Source of the DNA: Halopseudomonas pachastrellae
GTDB taxonomy: Bacteria > Pseudomonadota > Gammaproteobacteria > Pseudomonadales > Pseudomonadaceae
DNA: 64,000 bases
Reading direction: 5' to 3'
Assembly: GCF_900114765.1 (NCBI RefSeq)
Contig: NZ_FOUD01000008.1
Coordinates: 106,184 to 170,183, forward strand
The notes beneath the pieces are model-generated. The model saw only the letters and a program-made list of their open reading frames with translations, was not told the DNA's origin and ran no database searches. Made by a program: the position numbers and the translations under genes. Of this stretch, positions 1-7,385 are shown piece by piece; the first letter of the stretch is position 1, and each line of letters opens with the position of its first letter.

Positions 1-341
1 GCAACGGCAAGTCCTACAGCCTGCTGGAGCTGGGCTTTACCCCCAGCTTCTACCAGTTTGTCGACACTGTGATCGAGCTGAAGCTGTCGATCAGCATCAA
101 CAGTGAGCGCAGCTCGACCCACAAGCGCAGTCAGGTCAAATCCAGCGCCAAGGGGGTGGGCTTGCCCTTCTTTGCCGCTGGCTCGGTCAGCGCCAGCTCG
201 GTCAGTGCCAGCTACGCCAGCAAGTACCAGTATTCGGCCGAAGGCAGCTCGGTGATGCGAACCAAACTGGTGCCGGTGCCCGCGCCGGCGATTTTGGAGG
301 AGCGCATCCGCGCCCTGATCGACGCCGAGGCCGACGAATGA
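1..341 (+). CDS. Partial DUF2589-like core protein, 5' end outside window
   Basis: The frame is open from base 3 and ends in TGA at 339-341, giving at least 112 C-terminal residues. I do not know the function. The segment reads LLELGFTPSFYQF followed by beta-strand-like alternation, then YQYSAEGSS and KLVPVPAP near the end. The same landmarks (G[FY]xP[ST]FY, an alternating strand, YG/YQ and VP[VI]PAP) recur in the gene at 3206-3865, so the two are paralogues. The pattern resembles what I recall of the DUF2589 family, but I cannot run a profile. No signal peptide can be judged because the start is missing. Its stop overlaps the next start (ATGA), implying translational coupling. An internal GTG at 69 is not a credible start because homology continues upstream of it. 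Confidence 0.75.
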   Translation, partial: NGKSYSLLELGFTPSFYQFVDTVIELKLSISINSERSSTHKRSQVKSSAKGVGLPFFAAGSVSASSVSASYASKYQYSAEGSSVMRTKLVPVPAPAILEERIRALIDAEADE

Positions 342-1090
342 GCCGCAAGACCTGGCGCGATCTGGCCCGGCAACAAGGCAGCCCCCAGCCTGCGCCCGCC
401 AGCCCCGACCTGCAGCAGCTGGCAGGTCAGGTGCCCGGCTTGCAACGCCTGCTTGAGCAGCGTGACACCCTGCAGCAGCAGATGCGCCGCCTGGGCGGTC
501 AGGGTGATGACAGTGCCCCTGCCGACCGACGGTATCCGGTAGCCAGCGCCAGCGAGCGGCGCGCCGAGCACGCCGCCTGGGAGCGCCAGCGCGATGGCCA
601 GAAGGCGCCGGCAGCGCTGGCACAGGTGCGCCAGGCAGCGGGAGCCGCGCGCCGCTGGCAGCAACAACGCGAACGTCAGCAACAGCAGGCCGGCAGTCGT
701 GCAGGCCAACAGGCGCAGCAGCAACGCGCACTGATGCAGCGGCTGGACGAGCGCGTCGAGCAGGCCCGCAGCTGCGCCCGTGAGCGACCGCGCGAGACCC
801 TTGCCGAGCCGCTGCTGCGCCCCCTGCACGACCGCCTGGACGGCGCCTTTCAGGCGCCCCCAGCCGTCACCTCCCTGAGTGACTTCGACAACCGTTACCA
901 ACGCCGCCAACACCGACTGCTGGGCGTGGACACCGGCTCGCTGGAAAACCTGCAGGAGCGCGCAGAGCAATTGGCCGAACGCCGCCAGCAGGCGCGCCGG
1001 GACGCGCGTCAGGCCGAGCGCCAGCAGGAACGACAACAGGCCCGCGCCGACGAACGCCGCCGCCAGCGCCCACACCTGAGCACCGACTGA
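338..1090 (+). CDS. Q/R-rich coiled-coil hypothetical protein
   Basis: This 250-residue protein is very rich in Gln, Arg and Ala, with long charged helical stretches at about residues 85-135 and 205-245 that look like coiled coil. A short less repetitive section (about 140-200, including SLSDFDNRYQRRQHRLLGV) separates them. There is no signal peptide, membrane segment or recognisable enzyme motif. Its ATG overlaps the stop of the preceding gene by four bases, and the next gene follows after 15 bp, so it belongs to the same operon as the DUF2589-like and PASTA proteins. A scaffold or linker role is only a guess from composition. I do not recognise the family. Confidence 0.75.
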   Translation: MSRKTWRDLARQQGSPQPAPASPDLQQLAGQVPGLQRLLEQRDTLQQQMRRLGGQGDDSAPADRRYPVASASERRAEHAAWERQRDGQKAPAALAQVRQAAGAARRWQQQRERQQQQAGSRAGQQAQQQRALMQRLDERVEQARSCARERPRETLAEPLLRPLHDRLDGAFQAPPAVTSLSDFDNRYQRRQHRLLGVDTGSLENLQERAEQLAERRQQARRDARQAERQQERQQARADERRRQRPHLSTD

Positions 1091-1105
1091 TCAAGAGCCC
1101 TGAAC

Positions 1106-1834
1106 ATGACCCAATCCAGTAAATTCGTCGCCAACTCGGTCGAGCAGATACTGCTCGGACTGGCCCGCGGTCTGCGCGACGCCCAGGCCGTGCTGGACGA
1201 CCTGCCCCCGACCGACGCCTTTGGCCGGCCCCAACCGGGCTATCACCTGCCGTACCTGGACTTCAACATCAAAGCCACCGTGCAGGCCCAGCTGGACGCA
1301 GCCGAGGCCAGCAGCGGCATGAGCGTACTGCCCGGCACTCTGCGCAAGGCCCGGCCCATCCCGCAGCTGCAGCTCGCCCTGCCCAACCCCAAAAAGGCCC
1401 CGAGTGAGGCCAGCGGCAATACCGAGCTGATCAGCACCTTCAGCGGCCGGCTGGTGTCGGTACCGCCCAGCAACGCGCTGCCGGTGTTGCGCCTGGCCGC
1501 ACGCAGCCTGGTCAAGAAGCCGGCCAAGCCTAGAGAACAGCAACTGCTGGTCACCCTGTCCAACAGCGCCGGCCAACTGATCAGTGACGCCGCCGTCGAG
1601 CTCAATCTGGATATCGACGCCAGCCTGGCGCTGAGCGAGGCCGCCGGAGCCAATGGCCTGACCGCCGAGCAGCTGCGCAGCGGCCTGCAACTCGGCAGCC
1701 GGCTGCTGCTGACCGACCAGCAAGGCAGCGCCAGCTGCGACCTCACGCTGGCTGCCGGCCTGCCCGCCAGTAGCCAACTGGTGCTGCTGGTCAGCAGCGG
1801 CGCCACCCTGACCCAGCTCATCCTGACCACATAG
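1106..1834 (+). CDS. DUF2589-like core protein with C-terminal beta domain
   Basis: A protein of 242 residues, function unknown. Residues 5-65 (VEQILLGLARGLRDAQAVLDD, then a GYHLPYLDF strand) match the start of the 3206-3865 protein (GELIAAVGQGVADAQQALDR, GYQPTFYALPET). Roughly residues 135-242 form a separate section of alternating hydrophobic strands beginning REQQLLVTLSNSAG, which looks like an Ig-like beta sandwich rather than the PASTA domain found in its neighbours. No signal peptide or membrane helix is visible, so a cytoplasmic location is likely. It sits 15 bp after the coiled-coil gene and 10 bp before the next one. The shared core with a swapped C-terminal domain suggests a family of assembly partners; that is inference. 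Confidence 0.75.
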   Translation: MTQSSKFVANSVEQILLGLARGLRDAQAVLDDLPPTDAFGRPQPGYHLPYLDFNIKATVQAQLDAAEASSGMSVLPGTLRKARPIPQLQLALPNPKKAPSEASGNTELISTFSGRLVSVPPSNALPVLRLAARSLVKKPAKPREQQLLVTLSNSAGQLISDAAVELNLDIDASLALSEAAGANGLTAEQLRSGLQLGSRLLLTDQQGSASCDLTLAAGLPASSQLVLLVSSGATLTQLILTT

Positions 1835-1844
1835 GATTCACCCC

Positions 1845-3194
1845 ATGCAATGGAGCATTACCGGCACCCTCTTTGAGCCCGACGGCAAGGCCGCCAGTGG
1901 TCAAGTGGAAATTCAAACCTTCGAGCTGGCTCGCCGCCAGTGGCGCAGCGTTGCCAAGGCGCGACTGGATGCCAAGGGTAACTTCGCGATCAACCTGAAC
2001 CTGGGCGACGGCCCTCAGCTGCCCGCCGTACGCCTGTGCGAAACGGTCAAGGCCAGGGAGACGCCTCGCGTACTGGCCGAAGGGGCGCTGGTGCAGGTTG
2101 AACCCGGCAAGCGAGTCCACCTGGCCTTTGGCGACATTGAGCGGCTGGGCGATCAGGCCGTTGCCCGGCGCGAGCGCAGCGCGCCCTTCAGCGCCACCGA
2201 CGACTACCTGCTGGCAGGCACGCCCCGCGCCGTCGCCCAACTGACCGTCAACATGGCCGCGTTGCGGGTGAACCCGCAGCTGGTTACCCGCGCTCAGCCC
2301 GCCAGTACGCAGCTCAAGACCCAGGCAGCCTTGAGCAAGCAACTGGAAGCGCAATCGGTTGAGCTGAACCAGAAGGTGCTGCTGATCAACAATCTGGAGC
2401 GCGAGAAGCAAACCCAAGCCAACGAGCTGAAACAGGCGCAGCTGAAAATCAGCACGTTGGAAAAGCAGCTCAAGGACAAGCCTGCCGCTGCCGGCAACGA
2501 ACAGATTGAGCTGGCGACCCAGCAGATCCGCCTGCACCTCAACGAGCAGATTCTCAAACAGGCGACCGAGTTCGAGCTAAAAGAAAGCGATCTGCAGCGC
2601 ACCCTCAACCTGCGCAACCAGGAAATAGCGCAATTCTCCGAGCGCATCCGCGACCTCACCAAGGCCTCCCGTGAGGCAGCCGAGGAAGCAGCTCGCGCCC
2701 GGGAGGAAAGCGAAGAGCTGAAAGCGCAGCTCGATACCCAGGTCGATGCCGATCAGCTGTACGGCAACATCGCCCGTCAACTGCAACAGGCGCAGACCCA
2801 GCTCAGCAAGGATGGCGTGCCCTATCGCCTGGGCCGCGTCTCGCTCAACCTCAAGACCCTGGTCACCGGCAATAGCCTGACCCTGCCGACGCTCTCCGAC
2901 CTGAAGAACAAGGGCAGCGCCGGCCTGTTCACCGATGTCGCGCTGGAATATCTGCCGGAGATGGACGACGGACCCGACACCGCCCCGGCCGGTATTACCG
3001 TGCCGGACTTCAGCGACCTGACCGAAACCCTCGCCCGCCGCCTGGCCCGCGACCTGGGCCTGGAGCTGGAGGCGGCCTACCAGAGTGTCGGCGACAGCGG
3101 CCAGCCGGTCGGTCAGGCCGTGCGCCAGTTGCCTGCCAAGGGCAGTGAAGTGGCGCTCGGCGAACGTGTACTGGTGGTATTCACTCAAACCTGA
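1845..3194 (+). CDS. Multidomain protein: beta domain, long coiled coil, core-like strand region, PASTA
   Basis: A 449-residue protein. Residues 1-100 form a beta-rich, transthyretin-like module (SITGTLFEPDGKAASGQVEIQ). About 150-300 is a charged heptad-like coiled coil (LSKQLEAQ...LKDK, ARAREESEELKAQL). About 305-370 resembles the operon's shared core (IARQLQQAQTQLSKDGVPY, then GRVSLNLK). About 383-449 is a PASTA-like domain (ITVPDFSDLTETLARRLARD ... VRQLPAKGSEVALGERVLVVF). There is no signal peptide or kinase/PBP domain. AGGA precedes the ATG. PASTA is usually extracytoplasmic and attached to kinases or penicillin-binding proteins, so a soluble coiled-coil carrier in a Gram-negative is unusual. 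Function unknown; an assembly backbone is inferred. Confidence 0.8.
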   Translation: MQWSITGTLFEPDGKAASGQVEIQTFELARRQWRSVAKARLDAKGNFAINLNLGDGPQLPAVRLCETVKARETPRVLAEGALVQVEPGKRVHLAFGDIERLGDQAVARRERSAPFSATDDYLLAGTPRAVAQLTVNMAALRVNPQLVTRAQPASTQLKTQAALSKQLEAQSVELNQKVLLINNLEREKQTQANELKQAQLKISTLEKQLKDKPAAAGNEQIELATQQIRLHLNEQILKQATEFELKESDLQRTLNLRNQEIAQFSERIRDLTKASREAAEEAARAREESEELKAQLDTQVDADQLYGNIARQLQQAQTQLSKDGVPYRLGRVSLNLKTLVTGNSLTLPTLSDLKNKGSAGLFTDVALEYLPEMDDGPDTAPAGITVPDFSDLTETLARRLARDLGLELEAAYQSVGDSGQPVGQAVRQLPAKGSEVALGERVLVVFTQT

Positions 3195-3205
3195 AGGACA
3201 GCCCC

Positions 3206-3865
3206 ATGCCCACCATCAAGGAACTGGTCAGCGACGTCATGGCAGCGCCTATCGGCGAGCTTATTGCTGCCGTCGGCCAGGGCGTCGCCGATGCCCAGCA
3301 GGCGCTGGACCGTGGCTCGCTGGCGCAGATACTGGAGATCTACAGCCACGCCGACAGCGACGAACTCAAGCTGCTGCAGCAGATCGGCTATCAGCCCACC
3401 TTTTACGCTCTGCCGGAAACCACCGGCGAGATTCAGGTCGCTCTCAGCCTCAGCGGACAGCAGACGCCGGCGGCCACCCCTGCGCCAAAGCCGTTGCAGA
3501 CCGTCTCGCTGGCCAGCCACCTGCGCACCAGCCTGCCGACCGCCCGCGTGTACGCCGCCCCGGTGAACGCCGACCTGACCAACCGCTACGGTTTTCAGGC
3601 AAACGCAGCGGCCAAGATTCAGTTCAAGATCGTGCCGATACCGGCGCCGGGCCAGGCCAGCGACATCCGTGTTGCCCCCAACCTGACCGGCATGCAGCTG
3701 GCGGCCGCCGAACAGCTCGGCAACCAGCTGGACATCAGCCTGGAGGTCGTCGACCAGCAGGGCAACCCGGTGTCTGACCCCGCGTCTACCGGCAAGATCA
3801 GCGCCCAGCAGCCAGAGGCAGGGGAAATCATGCTCGCCGGCGCGGTCATACAGGTCGAGCTGTAG
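3206..3865 (+). CDS. DUF2589-like core protein with C-terminal PASTA domain
   Basis: A 219-residue protein. The N-terminal core (IKELVSDVMAAPIGELIAAV, GVADAQQALD, IGYQPTFYALPET, FKIVPIPAPG) is the fullest copy of the module shared by this operon. Residues about 150-219 form a PASTA-like repeat (PNLTGMQLAAAEQLGNQLDI ... ISAQQPEAGEIMLAGAVIQV). There is no signal peptide or transmembrane helix. AAGGA precedes the ATG, eleven bases after the previous stop. It is the last gene before a strong bidirectional terminator, which fixes the 3' end of the operon. Function is not recognised. The pairing of this core with PASTA in two genes of one operon argues that the domains work together. Confidence 0.8.
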   Translation: MPTIKELVSDVMAAPIGELIAAVGQGVADAQQALDRGSLAQILEIYSHADSDELKLLQQIGYQPTFYALPETTGEIQVALSLSGQQTPAATPAPKPLQTVSLASHLRTSLPTARVYAAPVNADLTNRYGFQANAAAKIQFKIVPIPAPGQASDIRVAPNLTGMQLAAAEQLGNQLDISLEVVDQQGNPVSDPASTGKISAQQPEAGEIMLAGAVIQVEL

Positions 3866-3898
3866 TTAGGGCCAACAGACCCTAGTGGACGCGCATAA

Positions 3899-3926
3899 AA
3901 AACCCGCTCGGCAACGAGCGGGTTTT
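3899..3926. terminator. Bidirectional rho-independent terminator
   Basis: A perfect 12-bp stem AAAACCCGCTCG / CGAGCGGGTTTT with a GCAA loop, so an A-run and T-run flank the GC core on both strands. It lies between the PASTA operon (+) and the alcohol dehydrogenase (-) and can serve both. Confidence 0.9.
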
Positions 3927-3977
3927 GCGTCTTAACGGTCGGGCGCAGGCCCGACCAATCAACTCAGCGCGGAGGCA

Positions 3978-5132
3978 TCACAGCTCGCCGCGCAGCGCCT
4001 TGAGGAAGATCGCCTGATACTGCGCGGCGTCATAACGCTGGGGGTTGGTCTTGCCGGCCACGTCCTTGGCCGACATGGCACCGATGGTCTCGGCTTGGGC
4101 GTCATCGATGTTGATGTCCGCCAGGGTGTGCGGAATACCCAGCTCGGCGCGCAGATCCAGAACCCAGTCCAGCATGCCATCGAAGTTCTGCTTGGGCAGA
4201 TCAAGGTAGCGAGCAGCGCGCGCCATCTCGTCTTCAATCACCGGGCGGTTGGCTTGCAGCATGTACGGCATGACAATCGCGTTCAGCAGACCGTGGTGCG
4301 CGTCATAAACGGCGCCCAGGCTGTGGGATACCGCGTGAATGCCGCCCAGACCACGCTGGAAGGCCACCGCGCCCATGCTGGAGGCCACCTGCATCTGCAG
4401 ACGGGCGTCGATATCGTCGCCCTGCTTGGTTGCGCGCGGCAGGAAGTCCTTAACCAGACGCATGCCTTCCAGCGCGATACCCTCGGCCATCGGGTGATAT
4501 ACCGGGGCGCAGAACGCCTCGAGGTTATGCGCCAGTGCGTCCATACCGGTCGCAGCGGTCAGCTTGGCCGGCAGGCCAACGGTCAGCTCAGGGTCCAGAA
4601 TCACGATGGCAGGCACCATCTTCTGGTGGAAGATAACGCGTTTGACGTGGCTTTCATCGTCGGTGATAACCACTGCCTGGCCAACTTCCGAGCCGGTACC
4701 GGCGGTGGTGGGCACAGCGACAACCGGCAGCATCTTGCTGGCATCTACGGTGCCGGGGCCTGCTTCCCACAGCGTGCACTCCTGGTGTGCAACCAGTGCG
4801 ATAGCCTTGGCGGCATCAATGGCAGAGCCACCACCGAAGGCAATCACGCCGTCGTGCTGACCCGCTTTCAGCGCAGCGACGCCGTCGGCCACGTTGCCAC
4901 CGGTGGGGTTGCCCTTCACGGCACTGAACAGACCGGCCTGCAGGCCCGCGTCACGGCACAGCTGCAGCGAGGCCTCAACCATCGGCAGTGCGGCCAGGCC
5001 AGGGTCAGTCACCAGCAGCGGAGACGTCATGCCCAACTGGCGGCAGGCTTTGGGCAGCTCACTGATACGACCTGCCCCCACGCGCACGGCGGTGGGGTAG
5101 TGCCAGTTCATGCTGTAGGACTTGATCTCCAT
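3978..5132 (-). CDS. Iron-containing (group III) alcohol dehydrogenase
   Basis: A 384-residue NAD(P)-dependent alcohol dehydrogenase of the metal-dependent group III family. The nucleotide-binding GGGSAIDAAKA is at about 100-110 and TTAGTGSE follows at about 145. Metal-ligand regions are visible as GMDALAHNLEAF and HAVSHSLGAVYDAHHG, containing the expected Asp and His residues. I chose the ATG at 5132 because GGAG lies five bases upstream; an upstream ATG at 5186 would add 18 residues with no family resemblance. It is divergent from a cytochrome c gene. The substrate is not shown by sequence. ErcA-like or other alcohol/aldehyde roles known for this family in pseudomonads are possible. Confidence 0.9.
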   Translation of the reverse strand: MEIKSYSMNWHYPTAVRVGAGRISELPKACRQLGMTSPLLVTDPGLAALPMVEASLQLCRDAGLQAGLFSAVKGNPTGGNVADGVAALKAGQHDGVIAFGGGSAIDAAKAIALVAHQECTLWEAGPGTVDASKMLPVVAVPTTAGTGSEVGQAVVITDDESHVKRVIFHQKMVPAIVILDPELTVGLPAKLTAATGMDALAHNLEAFCAPVYHPMAEGIALEGMRLVKDFLPRATKQGDDIDARLQMQVASSMGAVAFQRGLGGIHAVSHSLGAVYDAHHGLLNAIVMPYMLQANRPVIEDEMARAARYLDLPKQNFDGMLDWVLDLRAELGIPHTLADINIDDAQAETIGAMSAKDVAGKTNPQRYDAAQYQAIFLKALRGEL

Positions 5133-5242
5133 GGTATCTCCGAATCTCTCAGGTTTTTGTAGGTGCAGGCGCATTGAGGCCCGCATTCTTGTATGAATCT
5201 TCGGCTGCGGGCAGACACAAGATACAAAATGAACTTATGTCC

Positions 5243-5263
5243 CGCAATGTACGCATATTTGCG
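5243..5263. promoter_or_regulatory. Inverted repeat CGCAA-N11-TTGCG between divergent genes
   Basis: CGCAA at 5243-5247 and TTGCG at 5259-5263 form an inverted repeat in the 265-bp gap between the alcohol dehydrogenase and cytochrome c genes. It could be an operator for either promoter. No other copy was noticed, so the assignment is weak. Confidence 0.25.
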
Positions 5264-5397
5264 ACTTTGGTGCTGACACTCTGCGACAAATGAGCACTTG
5301 TCAAAGCACCATGGCCGGTCCATCTTGATGAAAGCAACAGCACCTTCACAACGACACAAGCAGGACCACCTGCAACCATGGCCCGTGAGGAACAACG

Positions 5398-5709
5398 ATG
5401 AAACGCTTTATGATCACTGCCCTCAGCGCTGCCGCGCTGCTCAGCTCTGGCTCCCTGTTCGCCACAGACGGCGAGACCCTGTACAAAACCAAGGCCTGCG
5501 TAGCCTGCCATCAGATCGACACCAAGGTAGTCGGTCCTTCCTACAAGGAAGTAGCAGCCAAGTATGCCGGGCAGGACGGCGCGGTGGAAACCGTGGCCGA
5601 CCACATCAAGAATGGTGTCTCCGGAATTTGGGGGCCGATTCCCATGCCTGCCAACCAGGTAACCGACGAAGAAGCCCGAATTCTGGCCGAGTGGGTGCTC
5701 AGCCAGTAA
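5398..5709 (+). CDS. Periplasmic class I cytochrome c (c551/c550-like)
   Basis: A 103-residue small cytochrome c. Residues 1-22 are a signal peptide ([20 protein letters not shown], cleavage after FA). The haem attachment site CVACH is at 34-38, and the likely axial methionine is M83 in GPIPMPAN. Length and motifs fit the cytochrome c551 family of periplasmic electron carriers. The gene is alone, divergent from an alcohol dehydrogenase and followed by a strong terminator. It probably shuttles electrons to a terminal oxidase or reductase; a direct link to the neighbouring cytoplasmic dehydrogenase is not implied. Confidence 0.92.
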   Translation: MKRFMITALSAAALLSSGSLFATDGETLYKTKACVACHQIDTKVVGPSYKEVAAKYAGQDGAVETVADHIKNGVSGIWGPIPMPANQVTDEEARILAEWVLSQ

Positions 5710-5724
5710 TAACAAACCTCCAAC

Positions 5725-5752
5725 AAAAAACCCGCCGTTTGGCGGGTTTTTT
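5725..5752. terminator. Bidirectional terminator between cytochrome c and phoU
   Basis: A perfect stem AAAAAACCCGCC / GGCGGGTTTTTT with a GTTT loop, flanked by A6 and T6. It can stop transcription from the cytochrome gene (+) and from phoU (-). Confidence 0.92.
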
Positions 5753-5769
5753 GTCAGCTGAAGCAGACC

Positions 5770-6507
5770 TTACTCGTCGGCCGCGCTGCTTCCCTTGACC
5801 TCGGCTTCCATGCGCTTGAGGCCAATATGACGCACATCGGTGCCCTTGACCAGGTAGATCACATGCTCGGCTACGTTGCGCGCATGATCGCCCACCCGTT
5901 CCAGTGAGCGCAGCACCCAGAGGATGTTGAGCACACGGCCGATGGAGCGCGGGTCTTCCATCATGAAGGTGACCATTTCACGCATGGCGGTCTTGTACTC
6001 CTGGTCCACCGCTTTGTCTTCGCGAGCAACCGAGAAGGCCTGCTCGGTGTCCATGCGGGCGAAGGCATCCAACGCCTCCTGCACCATGCGACGCACGTGG
6101 TGGCCAATATGGCGGCACTCGACATAGCCGCGCGGCGCCTGACCGTCTTCGGCCAGATCCCGCGCACGCTTGGCGATCTTCGAGGCTTCGTCACCGATGC
6201 GCTCCAGATCGACAATGATCTTGCTGATGCTGACCACCAGACGCAGGTCACTGGCTGCCGGCTGACGCCGCGCCAGGATGCGCAGGCACTCCTGGTCGAT
6301 ATCCAGCTCCATCTGGTTGATGGCGTCGTCCTTCTCGCGCACCTGCTGCGCCAGCTTGGCATCGCCCTCGATCAGGGCAACGATGGCGTCATTGATCTGT
6401 TTCTCGACCAGACCGCCCATCTCCAGCAACTGGGTGCGAATTTCCTCAAGTTCGTCATTGAACTGCTGGGAAATATGCTGATTGAACAATTCTTTATCTG
6501 AGGGCAT
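5770..6507 (-). CDS. phoU: Phosphate-specific transport system accessory protein PhoU
   Basis: A 245-residue all-helical protein with two tandem PhoU repeats, each carrying the acidic D/E-rich helix motif (DLERIGDEASKIAKRA at about 125-140 and SLERVGDHARNVAEHV at about 200-220). PhoU mediates signalling between the Pst transporter and the PhoR/PhoB pair and restrains phosphate uptake; it acts at the cytoplasmic membrane face. It is the last gene of the pst operon, 17 bp after pstB. The length is typical of the family. Confidence 0.97.
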   Translation of the reverse strand: MPSDKELFNQHISQQFNDELEEIRTQLLEMGGLVEKQINDAIVALIEGDAKLAQQVREKDDAINQMELDIDQECLRILARRQPAASDLRLVVSISKIIVDLERIGDEASKIAKRARDLAEDGQAPRGYVECRHIGHHVRRMVQEALDAFARMDTEQAFSVAREDKAVDQEYKTAMREMVTFMMEDPRSIGRVLNILWVLRSLERVGDHARNVAEHVIYLVKGTDVRHIGLKRMEAEVKGSSAADE

Positions 6508-6524
6508 GGCGCAGCGCTCCCGGG

Positions 6525-7358
6525 TTAACCGTAACGGCCGGTGATGTAGTCTTCCGTCTGTTTCTTAGACGGGTTGGTGAACAGCGTATTGGTGTCACCG
6601 AACTCGATCAGTTCACCCATATACATGAAGGCAGTGTAGTCCGACACGCGGGCCGCCTGCTGCATGTTGTGGGTCACGATGACGATGGTGAACTTGGACT
6701 TCAGTTCGTTGATCAGCTCTTCGATCTTCAGGGTGGAGATCGGGTCGAGGGCCGAGGCCGGCTCGTCGAGCAGCAGCACTTCCGGCTCGACCGCAATGGT
6801 GCGGGCAATACACAGACGCTGCTGCTGACCACCGGACATGCCCAGCGCAGACTCGTTCAGACGGTCCTTGACCTCATCCCACAGCGCCGCGCCCTTGAGC
6901 GCCCACTCGACCACTTCATCCAGCGTGCGCTTGTTGTTGACGCCCTGAATGCGCAGACCGTAGGCAACGTTCTCGTAGATCGACTTGGGGAACGGGTTGG
7001 GCTTCTGGAATACCATGCCAACGCGGCGACGCAGTTCGGTCACGTTGACGTCCTTGCCGTAGATGTCCTTGCCGTCGAGCAGAATTTCGCCGTCCACGCG
7101 GCAGCTGTCGACCAGATCGTTCATCCGGTTGAAGCAGCGCAGCAGGGTGGACTTGCCGCAGCCACTGGGACCGATAAACGCGGTCACGCGGTTGCGTGGA
7201 ATCTTGATATTGACGTCGTGCAGCGCCTGCTTGGTGTCGTAGAACAGCGAGAGGCCAGGCACTTCCAGCGCGATGGACTCCTTGTCCATGTTCAGCTCCT
7301 GCTGGGAGCGGCCCAGGGCGCTCATATCCATTGCATGGGTCTTGGTCGTATTAGACAT
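6525..7358 (-). CDS. pstB: Phosphate ABC transporter ATPase PstB
   Basis: A 277-residue ABC ATPase. Walker A is GPSGCGKST at 63-71, the signature is MSGGQQQR and Walker B is VLLLDEPAS, followed by the D-loop SALDP and switch histidine (IVTHNMQQ). CFNRMNDL and [17 protein letters not shown] are characteristic of PstB. It powers phosphate import through PstC/PstA. The N-terminus carries about 25 extra residues before the conserved domain, and an internal Met at about residue 24 is an alternative start. It lies between pstA and phoU. Confidence 0.97.
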   Translation of the reverse strand: MSNTTKTHAMDMSALGRSQQELNMDKESIALEVPGLSLFYDTKQALHDVNIKIPRNRVTAFIGPSGCGKSTLLRCFNRMNDLVDSCRVDGEILLDGKDIYGKDVNVTELRRRVGMVFQKPNPFPKSIYENVAYGLRIQGVNNKRTLDEVVEWALKGAALWDEVKDRLNESALGMSGGQQQRLCIARTIAVEPEVLLLDEPASALDPISTLKIEELINELKSKFTIVIVTHNMQQAARVSDYTAFMYMGELIEFGDTNTLFTNPSKKQTEDYITGRYG

Positions 7359-7385
7359 AGTCGTGCGTCCGCATAAAAAGGGTTA

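Noticed and set aside
1..3865. Prophage or tailocin remnant
   Set aside because: No capsid, terminase, tail-fibre, lysis or integrase gene is visible and the proteins lack such motifs. The left edge is open, so this is not excluded outright.
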